From Holosporales bacterium (GTDB taxonomy: Bacteria; Pseudomonadota; Alphaproteobacteria; RUG11792): a DNA stretch of 64,000 bases. The notes under the pieces are model-generated. The model saw nothing but the letters and a program-made list of their open reading frames with translations. It had not been told where the DNA came from and searched no databases. Position numbers and translations under genes: made by a program. The number at the start of each line of letters is the position of its first letter. Within the stretch, counting starts at the first letter, position 1. The DNA is taken from NCBI GenBank assembly GCA_031266135.1, contig JAISBP010000011.1:1-64000 (forward strand), in the 5' to 3' direction. Below, piece after piece: positions 37,683-46,271 of the stretch.

Positions 37683-38843
37683 ATGGGTTTATATGTCTTG
37701 AAATTTGGAGGGTCATCCGTCGGCACAACATCGAGGATAAGGCATGCCGCATCTATTGTCTCTAAGTTCGTCGAAGCCGGAGACGGGGTAATCGTCGTCA
37801 CGTCGGCCATGCAGGGAGTCACGAACCAGCTCATCGAGCTCACGAAGTCTTTCTCGGATTTAATGGCTCATAGAGAGTATGATACCGTCATCAGTACGGG
37901 GGAACAGATAGCCGCAGGACTCCTGGCCCTCTGTCTATGCTCCATGAATATCCCATCGGTCTCCATGAATTGTTGGCAGATACCAATCCGTGTGACAGGT
38001 AATTTTTCGAATGCAAATATAAATGAGATTAATGCAGAAGCTGTACTTTCACGTGTGCAGGATGGAATAGTTCCAGTCATCACTGGTTTTCAGGGCGTAT
38101 CTAGGGAAGACGACGTAATGACGATCGGCCGAGGAGGCTCCGACACCACTGCGTGCATCGTGGCCCATGCCGTGAACGCCGACGAATGCCTGATATATAC
38201 GGATGTTGATGGAGTGTATACTGCAGATCCCAGGATAGTCCTAAATCCAAAATGGATAAAGGAAATATCATACGACGAGATGCTGGCATTGTCGTACGGT
38301 GGTGCCAAAGTAATGCAGGCAAAATCAGTATTAATAGCTAAGCAATATAAATTGAAGGTAAGAATATTATCTAGTTTTATTGAATCGGAAGGAACGATTA
38401 TGACAGACAAAACAACGTATATTAACCAGGGTAATATGGTGGCGGGAATAGCCCACAACACAACCCTTGCGAAACTAATAATCCATAATTACGGCACGAC
38501 GGAATGGAAGGATGTATTAAATAAAATAGAGCAGGTCAATCTGATACAGATAGATGGTGGAGATCTACACGCCCTCGTCCCGAAGACATCGATATCCACC
38601 GTCAAGGAAATACTACGCGAAGGGTATGACATAGAGGAGGATGTAGGGCTCATCACGGTATCTGGACATGGATTCAAAGCCGATCCATCTAGATTGATTC
38701 AAATAACGGAAAGCATAGATGATAGTATTAAACACATCGTAGTCGCGGAAAACGAAATATCAATCGTGGCTCCATTGCAAAATACGGAGCAGATAGTCAA
38801 TATCCTGCACGAAGCCTTGTTCTTAGATGCCGTCAATTATTAG
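37683..38843 (+). CDS. lysC: Aspartate kinase
   Basis: First step of lysine/diaminopimelate, threonine and methionine synthesis. The N-terminal KFGGSSVGT motif, the TVGRGGSD-like block (TIGRGGSDTTACIVA) and two C-terminal ACT domains are present in 386 residues. It may be kept for diaminopimelate and so for the cell wall. It starts right after the hpf stop codon. Confidence 0.93.
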   Translation: MGLYVLKFGGSSVGTTSRIRHAASIVSKFVEAGDGVIVVTSAMQGVTNQLIELTKSFSDLMAHREYDTVISTGEQIAAGLLALCLCSMNIPSVSMNCWQIPIRVTGNFSNANINEINAEAVLSRVQDGIVPVITGFQGVSREDDVMTIGRGGSDTTACIVAHAVNADECLIYTDVDGVYTADPRIVLNPKWIKEISYDEMLALSYGGAKVMQAKSVLIAKQYKLKVRILSSFIESEGTIMTDKTTYINQGNMVAGIAHNTTLAKLIIHNYGTTEWKDVLNKIEQVNLIQIDGGDLHALVPKTSISTVKEILREGYDIEEDVGLITVSGHGFKADPSRLIQITESIDDSIKHIVVAENEISIVAPLQNTEQIVNILHEALFLDAVNY

Positions 38844-38928
38844 AGCAATCTCCTGAAGTATCCAAATAGCGGTCTGCCAAATCCTGCCGCCTGATCTTTC
38901 CGTATTAAAAACTGTTCAAGACTAGGCT

Positions 38929-38970
38929 CTAATATATTCCATCAAAGATTACTATAGCGGAATATATTAG
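38929..38970. repeat. Perfect 12-bp stem hairpin after lysC
   Basis: CTAATATATTCC and GGAATATATTAG face each other across 18 nt. The left arm lies in a 16-base string shared with the mnmA 3' end (34540). No T-run follows. Confidence 0.55.
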
Positions 38971-39070
38971 TCAATTGTGTATAACAGAGTAAGGAGGAAC
39001 GAATATCGCTCCTTCTTTGTCATTCTGGAAGTTACTGCGAACTATTCATCTGTTTGCTATGTGAGATCTA

Positions 39071-39674
39071 CTATCGCGCTGCAGTGCTCCGTGAGGCAAG
39101 ATTTCTTCGTAAGTCTAGACACTCCTGCTCATCGGTTTTGAGCATCCCTTCCCAGTATCGGATTGTGGCTGCTAGGATTCCTACTCTGTGTTGTTGGTCA
39201 GCGGGAGTTGGAAGCTGGGGCGAATCAACCATTGGCATTCTTATGGTAACTGACGGATCGCCATTTACGTATTTCTCGATGTCCGTCTTGGTGTTTGGGG
39301 TCCATAATACGGATCGTCCTTGGGGGTCAACACTGGTGGCACCCGTCAGATCTTCGAGATTGACCACCGCCTGCCTTAATTGGGAGAAGGCAATCTCCAG
39401 AGATAAGATATATGTGACTGTCAGTTCCGTCAGATTACCTGACGGTGCTGCGAATTGGCCTTGAATCTTTTCATCGACGACAATTGGGAGTGTAGTGAAG
39501 CCTGGAGTTCTTCCTTCTACTATCTGCTTAATAGCGTCATTATCTGCGTGTGGGACCCACTGGGGGGGGGGGGGGGAGGGCTGGTATCGGGTCTGAAGCG
39601 CTAGGTGCTCCACTCGAAAGTATTCCTACCATTGTTGCTATTGCTATCTTGTTGGTTCTATTTCTGTTATTCAT
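39071..39674 (-). CDS. Secreted protein split by a 15-base poly-C tract (phase-variation candidate, OFF)
   Basis: A strong ribosome site (AAGGAG) precedes ATG 39674, which starts a signal peptide (MNNRNRTNKIAIATMVGILS) and a Pro-rich stretch. The C15 run (39562-39576) then puts it out of frame with the long body that follows (QWVPHADNDAIKQ ... to 39071); the signal frame stops a few codons after the tract. One base fewer (C14) would join signal and body into a 200-residue secreted protein. The body resembles no family I recognise; its C-terminal third looks helical. Slippage or a sequencing error are both possible. Confidence 0.65.
39562..39576 (+). repeat. Homopolymer G15 (C15 on the gene strand)
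   Basis: An uninterrupted run of fifteen G, by far the longest G/C homopolymer in an otherwise AT-rich window, placed between signal peptide and body of a secreted-protein gene. Confidence 0.95.
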
Positions 39675-39879
39675 TGGCTTTTCTCCTTACTTTTATCTGA
39701 ATTTTCTCACCAAGCTTTCGGGATTGTATTACATCTATTAGCTATTAACAATCACCATATTTTCTCAAATTTACTGGAAGATTAGTAATGCAGCTCGGTA
39801 GTTTCCGACCTCGAATGGCGAAACTCTTAACCGCCTCTTGTTTGGCAGCGCTGACGACCTCCAGAGTCAACGAATTTTA

Positions 39880-40389
39880 TTATTCCAACCAACTCTTTAT
39901 CCAATTACAGATCCTTTCAACGTAGGTTCTTTGTCCTTCATACCTTTCAATTTGTGCTCCTTTGAGGTCTGTAATGTCCTCTAGGTGCTGTATGATCAAT
40001 AATTGCATTTGTATAATTTCCATTGCATTAATTATCTCGGCTTCATTGCTTTGAATTCTTAATTCTAAGGCCTGGTTCACTCTATTTTGATCCTGTATCT
40101 TTTGTTCATCGTAGTACTGCTTTCGGACAGCTTCGACAATGATTCTGCGTAGGGCTGCGTTTTCAGCAATCAGTAAATTAATCTGTTCATAGAACTGCGT
40201 GATGTCGGGAGTCTTCTGTGCTGCGGAGTCTTCCTCTCTATCCCAAGACCCATGCACGTTAGCAGACTTGTCCTCTGATATGCCTAAACCCAGATCTGTG
40301 GCTGTCATGCTGCCCTGAGCCACATTTAATCCAAGGGTTCCCGCTAGCAGAGTTAGAGCAAGTTTGTATAAATTTCCCTCACTATTCAT
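39880..40389 (-). CDS. Secreted coiled-coil protein, unknown
   Basis: A 169-residue protein with a signal peptide (KLALTLLAGTLGLNVAQG), a short acidic linker, then a long helical heptad-like region (about residues 65-145: YEQINLLIAENAALRRIIVEA ... IINAMEIIQMQLLIIQHLEDI) likely to form a coiled coil. One Cys near the end (RICNWIKSWLE). It has a good ribosome site (AAGGAG) and the same orientation as the poly-C gene downstream. Confidence 0.55.
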   Translation of the reverse strand: MNSEGNLYKLALTLLAGTLGLNVAQGSMTATDLGLGISEDKSANVHGSWDREEDSAAQKTPDITQFYEQINLLIAENAALRRIIVEAVRKQYYDEQKIQDQNRVNQALELRIQSNEAEIINAMEIIQMQLLIIQHLEDITDLKGAQIERYEGQRTYVERICNWIKSWLE

Positions 40390-40659
40390 AATATTTCTCC
40401 TTGTTTATGTTGGTTCCCAATGAACAGAGACAGCCCATCAGGATTATAGGGGAGAAGTGTAACATCTCTTCTATCTTTCCGCAATCACTATTTGCCTATT
40501 GTTAGAATTATCTAAAATTTTTTGGGCTATAAATTAGTTTGCATTTATGTAGGACGATTATATATCCTGTTTCCGTGGCTGAGGTAATCCTCTTATCACC
40601 GCTACAAATCCAATCATTCTCTATCAAATAATCCCAGCAAAACAAGGAGTAATAATACT

Positions 40660-42303
40660 ATGAAAACACAGCTCATATTTAAAGATACAGGTAAAACATT
40701 CAAGACTTCTGAAATATACGCGATCAATATCCTCGAAGCTGAGGGTGAGGTTCCAAGGTGCATAGTAGATGTGCCGAAGGCTCTCCACGATAAGATCAGG
40801 AAATTCGATACTTGTGACGTAGTGCATAATAAAAAGTTAATGTTTATGGGGCGTATAGCATCGCTCCTAATCGACGGCATGAATCTCAAGATCGAGCTCA
40901 GGGCGCTGATTCCAGATAGTCCCATCCCAGAACCTCCAGACCCCGAAGATTCCCCCCATGAAATCCTCGAGAAATTCCGCCTGGAGAATCCTGATATATC
41001 GATCCCCATAATACGCGACCAGTTATTGAGGGTTGGGGAGCGGATGCGTATTTCGCTCATCATACCCGATACTGAGCCAATCGATATTCAGAACAGCATC
41101 CTGTTTGATTCCCTCAAAATCAAGCACAACAAACAGGCCGCAATTTCTGAAATTTCCGCTGAAATTACGGCTTCCTGGATCGCGCATTTCGAGGGCGACA
41201 TCGATCTGGCCGCGAGGATTGCGAATAGGTTCAAGGCGGGTCGAATCAACACCCTAACCCCCAAGAAGCTCATGCATTCTTGGCCCGGGTTTGGGGCACG
41301 TATTTCTCATCACCAGAATGCAAAGGCCACGAAGTACTACGTCAGTCATTCCAGATTGGAGGAAGACCCATCGATCGGAGCAACGACTCCGATCATCCAG
41401 ATTGCCGACGATATTCCGGGCATCAAACTGCGACGAGGATTCTTCGACGGTAAACTGACGATATCCTGGGGTTTCGATCAGTTCATGACCGAAACTTTGA
41501 GTACCCGCATAAAGGTCGGCGAAAATACTGATCGTAAAGTTGAGAAACTCAAGATCAATCTCCACAACGTACAGGAATTCGTTGAAGATTCTAGACATCT
41601 TTCGAAACCTACAGAATCAGATCTTACAGCAACTTACTTAAGGGCGTGTGAGGATTTAAGTACCGGCTCGACGCAGCGGAAGACTGATTATGGAGAGCTT
41701 GGGGAGAAGTCTACAGAAATGCGAAGTTTTTTCACGAGTACCTCTGGTCAATTAATTCTGGAGAATATTTTCGAGGGGATCGGCAATTATATCGCTCTAT
41801 CCATGCGGAATATCGAGATATCATTCACGATTCCGTTTACCGATGAAACGTTGAATCTCGGATGTGATACGTGGATTAAAATAGACGATTATGTGGCCAA
41901 GATTACGAACATAGAATTCGAAATAAATACACAAAAACGGATCGTAAAGATTACGGCCATGGCCTTCGAGGGTCATCCATCGATCATCGCAAAACTCCAG
42001 GCCTCATCTCCATCGCTGAAGCCACCGGCCATACCTCCCAAGGAAGACGCTGAGTTCTGTGCCTCGGATATCCTGCACGATATCGTCGTTCAAAATGAGG
42101 CCGAATCTCAATTCACGAAATTAAAGGGATACATCGATGACCTCAAACGAACCAACAAAATAAACAAAGATAATTACAAAAAATTAATCCTTAATTTCCT
42201 TAGTGAAAACCAAACAAAAATTATGATCATCGTAAAGCCCCTGAAAACTAAACACTGCGAAAAGAGATTGATCGAAATACAGGAGCCCCTTCAGTTCTTT
42301 TAA
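40660..42303 (+). CDS. Phage tail/baseplate-like protein (late-control D type) with an in-frame palindromic element
   Basis: 547 residues. The overall pattern (N-terminal strand-rich part with binary Asp/Pro-rich PDSPIPEPPDPEDSP loop; later NLGCDTWIKIDDYVAKITNIEFEI) resembles phage baseplate-hub/GPD-type tail proteins, but the match is weak. AAGGAG precedes the start. Residues about 311-352 are the palindromic element at 41591-41716. It heads a + strand run with the next two genes. The function is tentative. Confidence 0.4.
   Translation: MKTQLIFKDTGKTFKTSEIYAINILEAEGEVPRCIVDVPKALHDKIRKFDTCDVVHNKKLMFMGRIASLLIDGMNLKIELRALIPDSPIPEPPDPEDSPHEILEKFRLENPDISIPIIRDQLLRVGERMRISLIIPDTEPIDIQNSILFDSLKIKHNKQAAISEISAEITASWIAHFEGDIDLAARIANRFKAGRINTLTPKKLMHSWPGFGARISHHQNAKATKYYVSHSRLEEDPSIGATTPIIQIADDIPGIKLRRGFFDGKLTISWGFDQFMTETLSTRIKVGENTDRKVEKLKINLHNVQEFVEDSRHLSKPTESDLTATYLRACEDLSTGSTQRKTDYGELGEKSTEMRSFFTSTSGQLILENIFEGIGNYIALSMRNIEISFTIPFTDETLNLGCDTWIKIDDYVAKITNIEFEINTQKRIVKITAMAFEGHPSIIAKLQASSPSLKPPAIPPKEDAEFCASDILHDIVVQNEAESQFTKLKGYIDDLKRTNKINKDNYKKLILNFLSENQTKIMIIVKPLKTKHCEKRLIEIQEPLQFF
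41591..41716 (+). repeat. Palindromic element inserted in the phage-like gene (126 bp, internally shortened)
   Basis: Encodes RHLSKPTESDLTATYLRACE then DLSTGSTQRKTDYGELGEKS. Compared with the 150-bp copies it lacks 24 bp in the middle, around the central hairpin, and so remains in frame (42 codons). Confidence 0.9.
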
Positions 42304-42720
42304 ATATAATTGACATTCCACTTTCTTGAAATTATTATGCTCTATTAACGTTTTATTAAACAATTTATGATACACTAAAGTGTATCTTGAATGAATACAA
42401 GATACAGGCAGAGAGACCCGGACGGCCCCGGGTGGGTGGGGGTTCGGGATGGTGTATAAGAAAATAGCATAAAAACATTAAAAATTCGTTAAATTGCAAA
42501 AAATATTTTCATCTGGGAAAAATAATATTCGCCGATAAATATACTCGTTTCACTTCAGAAGCGTAAGGTTTTTTTGGCTTAATAATGCTGAATTTCAAGC
42601 ATTCATCGTGCTTAATTTTACGCGGTCACAAAGTAGAGAGAGTATCTATCATTAATCCTTTAAAAATACCTAACCTAGTGTAAAGCATACAATCAATTTT
42701 TTTATGGAGTAAAAAATAGC
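42304..42720. other. 417-bp gap with hairpins
   Basis: Holds a perfect palindrome GATACAC-TAAA-GTGTATC at 42369-42386, a G-rich patch with ACCCGG...CCGGGT at about 42415-42432 that stands out in AT-rich surroundings, and AATGCT-N8-AGCATT near 42586. None has a T-run on the + strand. No gene seen. Confidence 0.4.
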
Positions 42721-43557
42721 ATGAAAAAGCAAATCCCAAGATCACGCTTTAGTAACACACCATTTATCGATGGATTTACTGGGATCGATAATGATAATAC
42801 TGAAATACTGATAGGGAATAGCGAGAAGCAAGAATACCTGCTGAACGAGCCCGATGATAATCCGAAGTATATGACGCTCTTCTGCTCGATTATTCCGAAG
42901 TCCGAATTTCCAAAAATCAATGTGTCGACGAGTTATGCGACATCGATAGATGATGATGCGGCAAAATCCACAATGACGTACGGAATATATTCGGGGCAAC
43001 CCATCAGGATGAAGGGGTTCGTCTCCGAATTGGCTTTTCAATCCCGTGGACTTTTATCATCGGATACATCATCCATTAAAAACGAATGGATAGACTTCCT
43101 CAAGCTAAATCCAAATGTCTATACCAAAGTATTTCATACGCAAACCCACGATATACAAATCGAGAATGCTGTTGATAATGCGTTCGACGATAGTGATGTC
43201 TTGCATGTAAAGACACGCGGACACTTCTTCGCTGGTAGTTATTATCCCGGTATAAAACTATCCGACATTCAGCAGTACTTCTTCTATATGGGCACTGGAT
43301 TACAAGCAGAAAATTACATCAACATTATATCGGCACGAGACATCATATCCACGAATAATGTTTTACCGGCCCAGGATGTCACTCTCCAGACTCTATCCAC
43401 CCTGGAGGACGATGTATGCGATGGAAAGATTAGGATCACATTTCCGGATGGAGCGCAAGATGGAGTGACGTATACATCGATCTCGATCACAAAGACTACG
43501 ATCGTTTCAGATATCGCTCAAATCATACTCAAAAAGGAGGACATAAGTCATGAATAA
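42721..43557 (+). CDS. Phage-associated protein, unknown
   Basis: 278 residues without signal peptide, acidic, not recognised. It overlaps the SleB-type hydrolase gene by 8 bp and follows the tail-like gene, so it is probably another remnant phage structural protein. Confidence 0.5.
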   Translation: MKKQIPRSRFSNTPFIDGFTGIDNDNTEILIGNSEKQEYLLNEPDDNPKYMTLFCSIIPKSEFPKINVSTSYATSIDDDAAKSTMTYGIYSGQPIRMKGFVSELAFQSRGLLSSDTSSIKNEWIDFLKLNPNVYTKVFHTQTHDIQIENAVDNAFDDSDVLHVKTRGHFFAGSYYPGIKLSDIQQYFFYMGTGLQAENYINIISARDIISTNNVLPAQDVTLQTLSTLEDDVCDGKIRITFPDGAQDGVTYTSISITKTTIVSDIAQIILKKEDISHE

Positions 43558-43975
43558 CGATACAGAAATAATGGCGAAGACTATCTATGGTGAGGCCAGA
43601 GGAGAATACAAAAAGCCGAATTGTGGCATAAACTCTCTGATCGCCGTCGGGAATGTCATCATGAATCGGCATGGGGAGTCCGGAGAGTCCATCGAAAAGG
43701 TCTGCCTAAAGCCACGGCAATTCTCGTGCTGGAATGACGGTGATATCAATAGACAACTCGTTCTAAATCCACCGATCGGAGATGTGATATACATTCTCTG
43801 TCTGTCGGTAGCTCAAAATTTAATCGACGGAAAGATCAAGGATATAACGAATGGTGCAAACCATTATCACAGTAAAAACATAAAGAAGATCCCACACTGG
43901 GCAGAAGGGAAGAACCCTGTCTATTCAGTGGGGAATCACATATTCTTCAGGCTATATCGACCTGCAGTTCTGTAG
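43550..43975 (+). CDS. SleB-family cell-wall hydrolase
   Basis: 141 residues with the SleB/hydrolase_2 pattern: MAKTIYGEARGE (catalytic Glu), NVIMNRHGESG, CLKPRQFSCWND and a final GANHYHSKNIKKIPHWA. It cuts peptidoglycan; no signal peptide, as in many phage endolysins. A strong ribosome site (AAGGAGG) lies within the preceding gene. Its 3' end overlaps the convergent gene by 29 bp. Confidence 0.82.
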   Translation: MNNDTEIMAKTIYGEARGEYKKPNCGINSLIAVGNVIMNRHGESGESIEKVCLKPRQFSCWNDGDINRQLVLNPPIGDVIYILCLSVAQNLIDGKIKDITNGANHYHSKNIKKIPHWAEGKNPVYSVGNHIFFRLYRPAVL

Positions 43976-45245
43976 AATTTACAGGAGAGACGTGCGGTGG
44001 TGTATGATGAGCTCTATACGAATCATTCAGAAATTCAATTAGCAGCTCTGTGATTGGAGCAGTCCTTGCGTGTGGATCAAGAATGGAGCTTGTTGCACAC
44101 TCTGCTATATACGATGATATCCTTTCAAATGGCATTTTTTTAGTGGGATACGTTGAAATCGGCACTTTTAAGTTGTAGGATAACTCTAAGTAATACGGCC
44201 TAGATACGATCTCTGGCACGACTTGAGCGGATTCAGCTTCCGTTGAATCTGCGTTAAATCTCAAAACGAATACTGGATTATGCTGATCTGGCCCTTTCAG
44301 CATCTCTAGCATCGTTTGACACTTAGATGCAAATTGATCGATTGTACTTTGTTCATGCGGCATGTCTGCATCGTCATCTCCGAACATGAGATCTTTGCCT
44401 TCCAATGCAAGATCTTTGAGCTCTTCGAACTCTTTTAGGTTTGTACCTTCTGATATAAGATCATGGAAGCTTGTGAGGTCTCTGATACTTTTACCTTCTT
44501 CTTTTGGTTCATCATCATCATCTGCCGTAACAATTTCTGCCACCGTCTTGGCAGCACTAACCGTTTCTTGAAAACACATTTTTCTAAAATTACTTTTGGC
44601 GGCTTGATCTCGTTCTGTGATAGAAGCAATAACTCTATCTGGAAGCTCTAGACTGGTCGATAGTGTGTAATCGACAAAAGGAATACACAGATCACCGACA
44701 GATCCACATAGGAAGGATGATAATGATTGCGCAAACTTTGCATCAATTTGAAATGCATCGTATTGATCCTGAATAACTGCACCATCCAAATCTTGGGTAG
44801 CGCCGAGTGTGTAGGCAGATATTACATTTTTGACCTTAAAAAAACATCCGCAACCTGAGAATACTGCTTGAGGTGTTATTACCTTACTTTTACTACTGCA
44901 AATAAATTGCATTAAATCTTGCGGATTCGCTAAAGTTACTAAAGAAGCTCCAACGAGAGTTCCAGCGGATGTAGAAAGGGTTCCGTTAATGTAACTATGT
45001 AACGGATGATTAAGCCTTTCTTCCAGAGCTTCAGCCATTTTCATTATCCCAAACGTTTGCGTCTTACCATCTGCATCAAAAGCGCAGCATATTTTTGTTA
45101 TGGCAGGAGGGAATTTCGCAAGCTCATCTCTGAATTGATGTGCAATTGACCGTCTTGTCATTATATCAGCGGATATGGCTGAGAATGAAACAACTGCGCT
45201 ACTTAATAACGTAATACAGCACTTTTGCAAAATATTGATGTTCAT
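43947..45245 (-). CDS. Secreted patatin-like protein with degenerate catalytic motifs
   Basis: 432 residues with a signal peptide (CCITLLSSAVVSFSAISA). Residues about 55-105 follow the patatin pattern: FDADGKTQTFGIMKMAEALE ... NHPLHSYINGTLSTSAGTLVGA. In active patatins these are DGGGxRG and GxSxG; here the oxyanion glycines and the first Gly of the elbow are changed, and the Asp motif DGG/DGA seems to be FVDYTL. So phospholipase activity is doubtful. A later segment is very acidic (TADDDDEPKEEG). Could be an inactive effector or a different family; similarity is my reading, not a search result. Confidence 0.42.
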   Translation of the reverse strand: MNINILQKCCITLLSSAVVSFSAISADIMTRRSIAHQFRDELAKFPPAITKICCAFDADGKTQTFGIMKMAEALEERLNHPLHSYINGTLSTSAGTLVGASLVTLANPQDLMQFICSSKSKVITPQAVFSGCGCFFKVKNVISAYTLGATQDLDGAVIQDQYDAFQIDAKFAQSLSSFLCGSVGDLCIPFVDYTLSTSLELPDRVIASITERDQAAKSNFRKMCFQETVSAAKTVAEIVTADDDDEPKEEGKSIRDLTSFHDLISEGTNLKEFEELKDLALEGKDLMFGDDDADMPHEQSTIDQFASKCQTMLEMLKGPDQHNPVFVLRFNADSTEAESAQVVPEIVSRPYYLELSYNLKVPISTYPTKKMPFERISSYIAECATSSILDPHARTAPITELLIEFLNDSYRAHHTPPHVSPVNSTELQVDIA

Positions 45246-45338
45246 TATACACTCATATATTTCAATGTCTCTTCAAAGTATTGTAAAGTACAGAATATTA
45301 AAAAATAATTAATCTAACATTAAAAAAGGAGAATAATT

Positions 45339-45755
45339 ATGAATAATACAAGTATTCTTAAAATAGAATCTGAAGATAAAGTAGTTCTAATTTCAAATAA
45401 TGCTACTCAAGAGCTATCGCAATTAATCCCAAGAAAAATTATGAGGAATATAAGTTTTGGCATAATTACAGTGCCAGTAGAAGGCAATATAAAACAAAAA
45501 TGTTTAATTGAAACGAAAGATACACCGAATATAACGCTCTTAAAAAGCAACAAAGTATTCGCTATTTATTCATTGATCAAGATCAGGGAAGATGGGATCC
45601 ATGTACCCACCGTTGATTATGTGAAGGATTCTATAGAGAGAGGAGAAGGATTTATTACTTTTCGACCAATATTGAAAATGTTTCTAATCAACTTTAGATG
45701 CATTGCAGGTAATTTCGGTAAATCTACATGGAATATCGAATTCGAGGAAGAATGA
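45339..45755 (+). CDS. Small protein, unknown
   Basis: 138 residues, no signal peptide, strand-rich pattern, AAAAGGAG ribosome site just upstream. No family recognised. AT-rich like the neighbouring accessory genes. Confidence 0.5.
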   Translation: MNNTSILKIESEDKVVLISNNATQELSQLIPRKIMRNISFGIITVPVEGNIKQKCLIETKDTPNITLLKSNKVFAIYSLIKIREDGIHVPTVDYVKDSIERGEGFITFRPILKMFLINFRCIAGNFGKSTWNIEFEEE

Positions 45756-45803
45756 AGAACCTGAGAGAAGTGGTTCAACTCACGCTGATTTTTTTAAACG
45801 AGC

Positions 45804-46271
45804 CTAAGCACGTATCAGTTCCCCTTTTTTAATCTGTTTCTGCAATGTGACGATTGCTTTCGCCAGATCTTCTGGCCTTGGAGGACAGCCATACACATTG
45901 ATATCGACAGGGATGAACTCCGATATCCCTGGAACGACCGTATCAGATTCGGCGTACAGACCTCCGCTTATGGCGCAACTCCCCATCGCTATTACATACT
46001 TCGGAAATAACATCTGTTCATAAAGAGTCAGGATCTGAGGGAGCATCTTTTTCGTCACGGTTCCGGCGATGATCAGGAGGTCCGCCTGCTTGGGGCTCGC
46101 CCTAAATAAACAGCCGAACCTATCGAGATCGACCCTGCTCCCCGCGGCATGCATCATCTCGATGGCGCAACACGAAAGCCCACAAGATAGCGGCCACAGA
46201 GATTCGGCCGTAGCCCAGCGGCTGAGTTTATCTAGCATTGATGTAAAAATAGATTTCGACTTCGTTAGCAT
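45804..46271 (-). CDS. nuoB: NADH-quinone oxidoreductase subunit B
   Basis: Carries the N2 iron-sulfur cluster of complex I: Cys ligands in GLSCCAIEMM, GSCAISGG and GCPPRPE are all present in about 155 residues. ATG 46271 starts inside the end of hisS (7-bp overlap). No other nuo gene is in the window, although nuoB normally sits in a nuo operon. Confidence 0.93.
   Translation of the reverse strand: MLTKSKSIFTSMLDKLSRWATAESLWPLSCGLSCCAIEMMHAAGSRVDLDRFGCLFRASPKQADLLIIAGTVTKKMLPQILTLYEQMLFPKYVIAMGSCAISGGLYAESDTVVPGISEFIPVDINVYGCPPRPEDLAKAIVTLQKQIKKGELIRA

Noticed and set aside
39550-39741. + strand open frame across the poly-G tract
   Set aside because: It is antisense to the signal peptide of the minus-strand gene, which has the proper ribosome site.
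42415-42432. GC-rich hairpin as a terminator
   Set aside because: No T-run follows on either strand; listed only as a structure in the gap.
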